Position numbers and translations under genes: made by a program. The notes beneath the pieces are model-generated. The model was not told where the DNA came from and ran no database searches. It saw nothing but the letters and a program-made list of their open reading frames with translations. Below, in pieces: positions 1-6,265 of a DNA stretch of 17,866 bases. Each line of letters starts with the position of its first letter. The stretch's first letter is position 1. Source of the DNA: JBGPFS01 sp041483455 (lineage in GTDB: Bacteria; Chloroflexota; Limnocylindria; Limnocylindrales; CSP1-4); contig JBGPFS010000025.1 in assembly GCA_041483455.1 (NCBI GenBank), positions 1 to 17,866 on the forward strand. Direction: 5' to 3'.

Positions 1-534
1 GACCCGACGATCGCGGCCCAGGCTCCGGCGACGCTCTTCGGCGCGGGCGGTCCGGCCCATCCCGTGGTCGCCGTTCGGGCCGCGGCCCCAGCCTCGCCGG
101 GTCTCCCCGATGGCCAGGTCAGCGGCGGTCCGGGCACGAGTGGCCAGACCCTCTGGACCTCGACGGCCGGCGCGCCCGATCCGGTCCCGGCCCGGCTGCC
201 CGATCCCGCGTTCGAGCTCGACGCCGCTCGGGCGGATCTGGTCGCGGGTCGCATCGACGCGGCGGCGGTCAGGCTGGCCGTCGCGCTCCGGTTCGGTCCG
301 GCGCTCGCTCCGGCCGTGCTCGACGTCGCGGCCGGACACGCTGGCCCAGCGATGGACCTCGTCCGCGGGGACGCGTACCGGCTGGTCGGGCACGAGCGCG
401 ACGCCCGGGTCGCGTATGCTGCCGCTGCCGGCGGGCTCGCGACGACCCCCGGCCCGACGGTCGTCCCGGGCGCCACGTCGCCCGAGCCGCCGGTCGACGC
501 GGATCCGCCCGCGACCAGCCAGGAGACCTCGTGA
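1..534 (+). CDS. C-terminal part of an unidentified Ala/Pro-rich protein (5' truncated)
   Basis: The reading frame is open from the first base of the window and ends at a TGA that overlaps the ndk start by four bases (GTGA), so about 177 residues of the 3' end are present. A GTG at 64 could be taken as a start, but nothing in the frame ends upstream of it, so a gene entering from outside is more likely. Residues about 1-65 are low-complexity Ala/Pro/Gly. Residues about 70-150 look helical and weakly TPR-like (segments ARADLVAGRIDAAAVRLA and GDAYRLVGHERDARVAYAAA), followed by a Pro/Thr-rich tail. I do not recognise a family. The overlap suggests translational coupling with ndk. The coding call rests on frame continuity and the overlap; the function is unknown. 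Confidence 0.7.
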   Translation, partial: DPTIAAQAPATLFGAGGPAHPVVAVRAAAPASPGLPDGQVSGGPGTSGQTLWTSTAGAPDPVPARLPDPAFELDAARADLVAGRIDAAAVRLAVALRFGPALAPAVLDVAAGHAGPAMDLVRGDAYRLVGHERDARVAYAAAAGGLATTPGPTVVPGATSPEPPVDADPPATSQETS

Positions 535-992
535 CCGAACGCACCCTGATCCTCATCAAGCCGGACGGCGTCCAGCGGCTCCTCGTCGGGCGGATCCTCG
601 CCCGGTTCGAGGAGCGCGGGCTCAAGCTCGTCGGCCTGAAGCTCGTGCAGGTGGACCGGGCGCTGGCCGAGCGCCACTACGCCATCCATCGCGAACGGCC
701 GTTCTTCGGATCGCTGGTCGACTTCATCACCTCGAGCCCGCTGGTGGCCTTCGCGCTGGAGGGGCCGAACGCGATCGCCGTGGTCCGCTCGATGGTGGGG
801 GCCACGCGGCCGAACGAGGCCGCGCCGGGGACGATCCGCGGCGACTTCGCGCTCGAGACCGCCCAGAACCTGATCCACGCCTCGGATGCTCCCGAGACGG
901 CCGCCGTCGAGCTGGCCCTCTGGTTCGCCCCCGGCGAGCTCCTCGTCTACGAGCGCGAGATCGACCGCTGGGCGCTTGAGCCGGCCGACTGA
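531..992 (+). CDS. ndk: Nucleoside diphosphate kinase
   Basis: This cytoplasmic enzyme transfers the gamma-phosphate from ATP to nucleoside diphosphates through a phosphohistidine and balances NTP and dNTP pools. The 153-residue protein has the normal family length. The N-terminal ERTLILIKPDGVQR motif carries the conserved Lys10. The active-site segment NLIHASD places the catalytic histidine at His116, preceded by the RGDFA motif at about 103-107. The start is a GTG, chosen because AGGAG at 521-525 is correctly spaced and the family N-terminus begins just there. It overlaps the preceding gene by four bases. Downstream it converges on a minus-strand gene with only 21 bases between the stop codons, and no clear terminator is visible there. 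Confidence 0.97.
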   Translation: MTERTLILIKPDGVQRLLVGRILARFEERGLKLVGLKLVQVDRALAERHYAIHRERPFFGSLVDFITSSPLVAFALEGPNAIAVVRSMVGATRPNEAAPGTIRGDFALETAQNLIHASDAPETAAVELALWFAPGELLVYEREIDRWALEPAD

Positions 993-1013
993 CCGAAGGG
1001 CGGGGGACGTCCG

Positions 1014-2546
1014 TCAGGGCGTCGGAAGAGGCTGGAACGACGGCCCGCCGCTGTCCGTCGGCGGGCTCGTCTCCGATCCGTCGCTGACGCCGGGCGACGG
1101 AGCGCCATCCCCGGGCGGCGTTCCCGGCTCGCCCGACGTTCCGGGCGAGGCGCCTGGCGTGCCTCCGGCTCCGCTCGCCTCCGCGGCTCCGGCGACCCCG
1201 CCCGAAACGGCGACCGCGACGAGCGCGAGGACGAGGACGAGGGCGGCCGCGATCGAGACGGGAGCGAGTCCGCCCGGGCCTCCACCCCGGACCGGGCGAT
1301 CGCCGGGTCCCGCAGCGACCGCCTCGCCGATGGGCCGGAGCCCGATCCGGGCGAGGCGAACGTAGGCGCCGAGGGCCGCGCTGGCGCCGACGAGGGCGAT
1401 GACCCCGAGCGGGCCGCCGATCGATAGCTCGAGCAGGCGGAATCGAACGGTCCAGGCAAGCAGGCCCGGCAGCCCGAATGTCGCGACGACGACGAGGGCG
1501 AGGCCGATCCCGAGGGCCGGGCTGCGGCGGGCCCAGCCCGAGAGGTCGTCGAGACGGCGGGTCCCGAACCGGCTCGCGAGCGCGACCGCCCAGCCGCCCA
1601 GGGCGGTCTTGGCGGCCAGGTAGACGAGGATGAAGATCCGGGTCGGGCCGCCCGCCGACGGCTCGAGGACCGTCAGGCCGAGCAGGATGAACCCGGCGTC
1701 GGAGACGATCGTGTAGGCCACGAGGTGTTCCAGGTCGTCCTGCATCCAGGCCGCGACCGCGCCGAGAACGATCGTCGCCAGCCCGATCGTGACCACGACC
1801 GCCCGCTCCGCTCCGAGGTCGAGGCCGGCGGGCAGGACCCCGGTCTCGATCCAGCCCAGGGCTACGACCGCGAGACCTGCCGGGGCCCAGGCCGCTAGCA
1901 TGGGCAGGGCCGGCCCGGGCACGGCATCGGCCAGCCGGGCGGTGGCCAGGTGGAACGGGATCGCCCCGAACCGGATCGCGACCGCGAACAGGACCGCCGC
2001 GAAGGCCAGCCCGAAGGCCCCGGGGGCGAGCGTCAGCGGGCCGATCGGTCGGGCCGTCCAGGCGAGACCCACCAGGGCCAGCGCGGCCGCCACGGCGACC
2101 GCCCGGAATTCCAGGACGGCGACCTCGGTGCGACGCGGAGCCGGCGGCCCATCGAGCGTCATCAGTGCCCCCCCGAGCGCCCCGACGGTCACGGCGACGG
2201 CCGCGCCCACCGGAGACGCCATCGACAGGCCGAGCCCGAGCGCGCCGAATCCGCCCAGCAGGACGACGGGCAGATCGCGCGGTGCATTCGTGACGACGCC
2301 CAACAGGGCGATCAGGAGCCCGCTCGCCGTCCCGAGCACGAGGAAGGCACGACCATAGGCCGTCGTCCCGAGGATGTCGCCAGATCCGAGGGTGAGCCGC
2401 TCTCCGGGCACGATCGCGAACGCGGCCAGGGTCGCGAGGGCGAGCGCGACGAGGCCGACCGCCTGCGCGACGCTCGGCCGGGGCCTGGCAAGCAGGGTCA
2501 GTCCGGCGCCGCCCAAGGTGAGCGCGAGATACGCGACGATGCTCAT
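1014..2546 (-). CDS. NuoN/MrpD-like proton-antiporter-type membrane subunit, divergent
   Basis: This is a 510-residue, very hydrophobic protein with roughly 12-14 membrane segments. Two stretches match the antiporter-like subunits of complex I and Mrp: IRFGAIPFHLATARLADAVP resembles the TM7-TM8 'PFHLW..D' region, and LEHLVAYTIVSDAGFILLGL resembles 'IKRLLAYSSISHAGYLLLGL'. A third, FGLPGLLAWTVRFRLLEL, resembles the TM12 'GIP..GFIGKF' segment. By eye, the lysines essential in E. coli NuoN are replaced by Arg, Pro and Arg. The last 60 or so residues are a Gly/Pro/Ser/Thr-rich tail not found in NuoN. Its ATG overlaps the stop of the upstream membrane gene by four bases, so the two are probably made together. 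No other complex I gene is in the window. An orphan NuoN paralogue or a subunit of an unusual membrane complex is more likely than bona fide NuoN. Confidence 0.78.
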   Translation of the reverse strand: MSIVAYLALTLGGAGLTLLARPRPSVAQAVGLVALALATLAAFAIVPGERLTLGSGDILGTTAYGRAFLVLGTASGLLIALLGVVTNAPRDLPVVLLGGFGALGLGLSMASPVGAAVAVTVGALGGALMTLDGPPAPRRTEVAVLEFRAVAVAAALALVGLAWTARPIGPLTLAPGAFGLAFAAVLFAVAIRFGAIPFHLATARLADAVPGPALPMLAAWAPAGLAVVALGWIETGVLPAGLDLGAERAVVVTIGLATIVLGAVAAWMQDDLEHLVAYTIVSDAGFILLGLTVLEPSAGGPTRIFILVYLAAKTALGGWAVALASRFGTRRLDDLSGWARRSPALGIGLALVVVATFGLPGLLAWTVRFRLLELSIGGPLGVIALVGASAALGAYVRLARIGLRPIGEAVAAGPGDRPVRGGGPGGLAPVSIAAALVLVLALVAVAVSGGVAGAAEASGAGGTPGASPGTSGEPGTPPGDGAPSPGVSDGSETSPPTDSGGPSFQPLPTP

Positions 2547-3271
2547 CGGGCGCGTTTCGGGCGATCCGCGGCTCGAGCCGGCTCCACGGCCGGAGCCGGC
2601 TCGACGGCAGGGCTCCGGTCGACGATCGGATGGGCACCGTATCGGCGCATCGGCGGCGCCGTCCGGGAGAGCGATGGTCGACCGCCCTCGCCGGTCGGCA
2701 TGGTCCCGCCGGAGAGCCGGCCGAGGATGAGCGCCACGGACCCCAGCAGCCCGATCGCGAGCGCGCCCGTCGCGAGCTGCTCGAGTCCGCCGGGGGTCCC
2801 GGCCAGGCCGACCCGGACGAGGGTCGCCCCGAGGACGAGGACGCTCGCCCCGACCGTCCTGCGGGCGAGGTCGCGGGCCGCCATCAGGGGCGCAAGCCCG
2901 AGTACGATCGCGGCCGCCCCGGCAGCGCCGGCCGCCGGCGATCCGAGGGCGTCGCCACCCAGGCCGGGCGCCGCCAGCCCGATCGCGAATGCCGCGGCCG
3001 CAGCTAGGCCGGGCGCGATGATCCCGAGGGGCGAGCCGAGAGCCGGAACGTCCCGACCGCGAAGGGCGATGACCAGGAGCTCGCCGCCGATGGCGGCCGC
3101 CACGACCCGGGCGAGCAGGGCGGCCAGCCCGGGAAGGGGCTCGGCGACCAGGGGCCCCAGCGCGAAGGCGAGGACCAGGCCGCCGAGGGCGAACCGGGGG
3201 TCCCGGACGGAGACGGCCAGGAGCGCGCCGAGTGCGACGAGGACGCCGATCCCGAGGGCGAACGGGCTCAT
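2543..3271 (-). CDS. Multi-spanning membrane protein, partner of the NuoN-like subunit
   Basis: The 242-residue product has about seven hydrophobic segments between residues 4 and 188, then a hydrophilic Pro/Ala/Arg-rich cytoplasmic-type tail of about 50 residues. I do not recognise a definite family. The pairing with a NuoN-like protein, and the small Ala/Gly/Leu-rich helices ending near LATGALAIGLLGSVALIL, suggest a NuoK/NuoJ-like or HyfE-like role, but this is inference. It lies 24 bases after lepB, and its stop overlaps the ATG of the NuoN-like gene by four bases, so the three genes form one minus-strand operon. A GAGGTCGG stretch upstream could serve as ribosome binding site for the ATG at 3271. 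Confidence 0.68.
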   Translation of the reverse strand: MSPFALGIGVLVALGALLAVSVRDPRFALGGLVLAFALGPLVAEPLPGLAALLARVVAAAIGGELLVIALRGRDVPALGSPLGIIAPGLAAAAAFAIGLAAPGLGGDALGSPAAGAAGAAAIVLGLAPLMAARDLARRTVGASVLVLGATLVRVGLAGTPGGLEQLATGALAIGLLGSVALILGRLSGGTMPTGEGGRPSLSRTAPPMRRYGAHPIVDRSPAVEPAPAVEPARAADRPKRAR

Positions 3272-3295
3272 CGATCCGACCTCACCGCTCGCGGG

Positions 3296-3874
3296 TCACG
3301 GCGCGCTGAGGGTGATCCCCCCGTAGGTCGGCGTCGGCAGGATGCCGAAGCCGGCGAACGGCCAGTAGCGGAGCCAGGCGCGCCCGATCACCGAATCGCG
3401 CTTGACCGGCCCGAAGACGCGCGAATCCTGCGACAGCTCGCGGTGGTCGCCCAGGACGAACAGCTCGCCCGGCAGGATCGTCCACTCGGATCGATCGGGC
3501 GGTGCGGCGGTGGGTTGATCCTCGAAGAGATAGGGCTCGGTGAGCGTGGTGCCGTTGACGGTCACCCGCCCGTCGCGGATCACGATGTGGTCGCCGGGCA
3601 GCCCGATGACCCGCTTGATGAACGGGGTCCCGTCACCCTGGTCGTAGCCCGCCGGCGGATGGAAGACCACCACGTCGCCCCGGCTGTAGTCGTCGAAGCG
3701 CGGGGTCAGCTTGTCGACCAGGACATAGTCGCCCGGCTCCAGGCTGTGCTCCATCGACATCTGCTGGACGAGGTACGGCTGGGCCACGAAGTTCTGGATG
3801 ACGAGGAAGATGACGAGGGTCAGGACGAGGGTCTCGACGACCTCGAACAGACACCCGAGCGGACGTTGTCTCAT
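3296..3874 (-). CDS. lepB: Type I signal peptidase
   Basis: This membrane-anchored serine/lysine protease removes signal peptides from exported proteins on the outer face of the membrane. The 192-residue length fits the short, single-anchor Gram-positive type. Residues about 10-30 form one membrane anchor (LFEVVETLVLTLVIFLVIQN). The catalytic serine is Ser40 in the segment QQMSMEHSLEPGDYVLVDK. The general-base lysine is Lys87 in PFIKRVIGLPGD. Box E appears as GDHRELSQDSRVFGPV. The usual SMxPTL around the serine reads SMEHSL, so the proline is replaced by histidine. The ATG at 3874 is nine bases from a TATACT -10 box with no Shine-Dalgarno, suggesting a leaderless mRNA. It heads the operon with the two membrane genes that follow. 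Confidence 0.95.
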   Translation of the reverse strand: MRQRPLGCLFEVVETLVLTLVIFLVIQNFVAQPYLVQQMSMEHSLEPGDYVLVDKLTPRFDDYSRGDVVVFHPPAGYDQGDGTPFIKRVIGLPGDHIVIRDGRVTVNGTTLTEPYLFEDQPTAAPPDRSEWTILPGELFVLGDHRELSQDSRVFGPVKRDSVIGRAWLRYWPFAGFGILPTPTYGGITLSAP

Positions 3875-3883
3875 GAGTGGCGC

Positions 3884-3889
3884 AGTATA
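3884..3889 (-). promoter_or_regulatory. lepB -10 box (leaderless promoter)
   Basis: On the minus strand the sequence reads TATACT, five of six matches to the -10 consensus, with nine bases before the lepB ATG. Transcription should start at or just before the ATG. No good -35 is visible 17-18 bases upstream. The TANNNT-N9-ATG layout is typical of leaderless genes in Deinococcus and Actinobacteria. Confidence 0.5.
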
Positions 3890-3896
3890 GGTGTTG

Positions 3897-3905
3897 TGCT
3901 ATCGT
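3897..3905 (+). promoter_or_regulatory. Extended -10 promoter for the Ig/PD40 gene
   Basis: The sequence TGCTATCGT fits an extended -10 (TGnTATNNT) on the plus strand. It lies in the 69-base divergent gap between lepB and the gene at 3944, so the two promoters sit back to back and their polymerases would interfere. No convincing -35 was found. Confidence 0.35.
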
Positions 3906-3913
3906 CCCGCCCC

Positions 3914-3940
3914 GTGGTCACCATCCGGGCGGGGCGCTGA
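3914..3940 (+). other. Possible leaderless upstream mini-ORF
   Basis: A GTG eight bases after the TATCGT -10 opens an eight-codon frame (MVTIRAGR) ending in TGA at 3938-3940, three bases before the ATG at 3944. The main gene lacks a clear Shine-Dalgarno, so translation could arrive by re-initiation from this mini-ORF. This is inference from spacing only. Confidence 0.22.
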
Positions 3941-3943
3941 GCG

Positions 3944-6031
3944 ATGCGCCGACGGACCGTCCAGACGATCAGTGCGTTCATCGCGATCCCCGCCCTCGCC
4001 GTCGTCCTCTACAACGCCACCCTGGTCGACCGGCGTCCCCCGACCCTCGAGCGCGTCCGCCTCAGCGCGTCGCTCGAGGGCCAGGACCGCTCGGGCCAGA
4101 CACTCACCGCGATCGACCTCGAGTTCAGCGAGCCGGTCGACCGCAGCTCGGTCGAGCGGCGGTTCCGGATCGAGCCGTACGTGGCCGGCACGTTCTCGTG
4201 GGATCGCGACACGGTCGCGATCTTCACCCCATCGAAGAAGCTCCCCCCGGCGACCGCCTTCACGATCAGCCTGGAGGCCGGCTATACCGACCTGGCCGGC
4301 AACGCGGCCCCGAAGGGCCTCGACGGCTGGGCCTTCCAGACGGTCGGCCCACCGGTCGTGGCGAGCGTCACCCCACCAGACGGGTCGATCGGCGTCCCGG
4401 TCAACGCGCAGGTCGTGCTGACCTTCGACCGGCTGATGGACACGGGCTCGGTCGGCTCCCAGCTCTCGGTCGACCCGGCGATCCCGTTCCACCAGAGCTG
4501 GAGTGGCCGGAAGCTGACGATCGTGTTCGACCGGCCGCTCGGCTTCGGGACCCGCTACTCGGTCCAGATCGGGCCGGGCGCGGCGGACACGGATGGGAGC
4601 TCGCTCTCGGTCCCGTCGATCACCACGTTCAGCACCGTGGCCGCCGGGCTGGGCATCCGCTCGGCGGTCCCGTCCGGCGGCGTCTCCGGGATCAGCACCC
4701 GCTCGCCGATCGCGGTCCTGTTCGACGCACCGATCGATCCGTCGACCGCCTCAGGCGCGATCCGGATCAGTCCGGCCGTGGCCGGCAGCGCCTCGGTCGT
4801 CGACCTGCCGACCGAGGCGGTCGCGCCGGCCGCCACGGCCTCGCCGTCCCCGGCGGCATCGGTCGGCGGCCCGGGCTCGACCGGCCGGGTGCTCCTGTTC
4901 ACCCCGACCGCCCCGCTCGAGCCGCACACGACCTACACGGTCACGCTCGACCCGGTCGTCGCCCGTTTCGATGACCCGGCCGAGGTGGCCGCCGGCCTGA
5001 CCTGGGCGTTCACCACGGGCGGTCCGACGACCACGATCCAGAACCAGATCGCCTTCCTGTCGGCTCGAGGCGGCATCCGGAACCTGTGGCTCATGAACCC
5101 GGACGGCTCGAACCCCAGACAGCTCACGACGGAGCTGGTCGGGGTGACCGCGTACGACATCTCCGCCGACGGGCGGACCATCGTCTATGCGGCCGGGGGC
5201 GCCGTCCGCTCGATGAGCGCCGACGGGACCGGGCTCGTGACCCTCACGGCCCGCGGGGTCTTCGAATACGCCCCGGTCCTCACCCCGGACGGGAACGGCG
5301 TGCTCGTCGCGCGCCGCGGTGCGGACGGGCGGGACCTGGGGTATGTGGTCGTGGCGCTGCCCGGCGCCGATGGGAGCGAGCGCCAGGTCCTGAAGGACGG
5401 GGCGCCGCCGCTCGGCTCGCTGGGCCTCGGTCCGGACGGCCTGCCGCCCGGACCCGGGACGACCACCTGGGCCCGGCGCAGCGTCTTCGACCCGACCGGT
5501 CGCTACCTGCTGATCGTCGACGGGACCGGGCGCCCCCGGCTGGTCGACCTGGGCGCCGCGCCAGCCGCCGGGACCCTCGAGCTGCCGCTCGGTCCGACGC
5601 TCACCTCGAACGGCGCCCCGGTTCGCGCACCCGCCGGCGGCGCCGGCTTCATCGTCGCCGGTCGAGGCCCGGGCGACTCGAGCAGCGGGCTGTGGATGGT
5701 CCGCCTGACCGGCGAGACGTCGCGCCTCGGCGATGGGACGGGCTCGGTGGCGGTCGCGGGCTCGGGCAGGACCGTGACGCTGGTCGGGGGGGACGGGGCC
5801 GCGAGGCTCGCCCTGGCGGCGAGCCCGGGCGCGACGCTCGCGATCCTGACGACGGCCCCGGACCTGGTCGACCGGTCGCCCGGATTCGCCCCGGACGGCT
5901 CCACGATCGTCTTCGTTCGCGTCCCGGCCGCAGCCCCGGAGCACTCGTCCGGGATCTGGCTGGTGGGTCCCGACGGGCGCGAGCTCCGCCAGGTCTCGAC
6001 GGACGGCACCGACCCGTTCTGGCTGCCCTGA
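3944..6031 (+). CDS. Membrane-anchored protein with SbsA-type Ig-like domains and TolB/PD40-like repeats
   Basis: The 695-residue protein starts with a basic stretch and a single hydrophobic segment at about residues 8-24 without a clear cleavage site, so it is probably anchored with the rest outside the cell. Three Big_5/SbsA-type Ig-like domains follow at about 30-133, 135-232 and 236-362. Each has the pattern 'P..G......I...F..P.D' and ends with a W/T-x-F-T-T-like strand (for example GLTWAFTTGG). Residues about 368-695 are a beta-propeller-like region with PD40/TolB repeats such as LWLMNPDGSNPRQLT, DISADGRTIVYA, PGFAPDGSTIVFVR and IWLVGPDGRELRQVS. An Ala/Ser/Pro linker interrupts the third Ig-like domain. 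No enzymatic motif is visible; binding of cell-wall or extracellular ligand is inferred. It is divergent from lepB and appears to be a single-gene unit. Confidence 0.82.
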   Translation: MRRRTVQTISAFIAIPALAVVLYNATLVDRRPPTLERVRLSASLEGQDRSGQTLTAIDLEFSEPVDRSSVERRFRIEPYVAGTFSWDRDTVAIFTPSKKLPPATAFTISLEAGYTDLAGNAAPKGLDGWAFQTVGPPVVASVTPPDGSIGVPVNAQVVLTFDRLMDTGSVGSQLSVDPAIPFHQSWSGRKLTIVFDRPLGFGTRYSVQIGPGAADTDGSSLSVPSITTFSTVAAGLGIRSAVPSGGVSGISTRSPIAVLFDAPIDPSTASGAIRISPAVAGSASVVDLPTEAVAPAATASPSPAASVGGPGSTGRVLLFTPTAPLEPHTTYTVTLDPVVARFDDPAEVAAGLTWAFTTGGPTTTIQNQIAFLSARGGIRNLWLMNPDGSNPRQLTTELVGVTAYDISADGRTIVYAAGGAVRSMSADGTGLVTLTARGVFEYAPVLTPDGNGVLVARRGADGRDLGYVVVALPGADGSERQVLKDGAPPLGSLGLGPDGLPPGPGTTTWARRSVFDPTGRYLLIVDGTGRPRLVDLGAAPAAGTLELPLGPTLTSNGAPVRAPAGGAGFIVAGRGPGDSSSGLWMVRLTGETSRLGDGTGSVAVAGSGRTVTLVGGDGAARLALAASPGATLAILTTAPDLVDRSPGFAPDGSTIVFVRVPAAAPEHSSGIWLVGPDGRELRQVSTDGTDPFWLP

Positions 6032-6106
6032 CTTCGGGCTCTGGGGTTCGGGCCGCCCACGGTCCGTGACGGCTCCCGGGTGCATAGCCGGGCCGACGGC
6101 TGCGGT

Positions 6107-6136
6107 TTGACCCGCTTCTCCGGCAGTTGTTACACT
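6107..6136 (+). promoter_or_regulatory. hppA promoter
   Basis: TTGACC at 6107-6112 and TACACT at 6131-6136 are separated by 18 bases, giving a start near 6143. The same spacing and sequence form recur before greA, the antiporter and trpE in this window. It leaves a leader of about 120 bases before hppA. Confidence 0.72.
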
Positions 6137-6146
6137 CCGTCGCGGC

Positions 6147-6176
6147 CTGGCCGGATCACTCGCACGTGCGGGCCAG
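6147..6176 (+). other. Hairpin in the hppA leader
   Basis: CTGGCC (6147-6152) is perfectly complementary to GGCCAG (6171-6176) and encloses the self-complementary CGCACGTGCG (6161-6170). It lies just after the predicted transcription start. The rest of the 120-base leader is GC-rich, with AGGAGG at 6247-6252, thirteen bases before the ATG. I recognise no known riboswitch. Confidence 0.4.
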
Positions 6177-6265
6177 CGCCTCGCCGACTTCTCCCCGGAG
6201 TGTCTCGAGCCCGCGGCCGGATGCGCCGCACCCGGGGATCGCCCACAGGAGGAAGCCCCACCCGC

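Noticed and set aside
993..1013. Bidirectional terminator between ndk and the NuoN-like gene
   Set aside because: The gap is 21 bases and shows neither a usable inverted repeat nor a T tract.
6080..6265. Upstream GTG start for hppA giving 62 extra residues
   Set aside because: It lies upstream of the predicted -35 and -10 boxes, and the extension is not membrane-like. The ATG at 6266 fits family N-termini.
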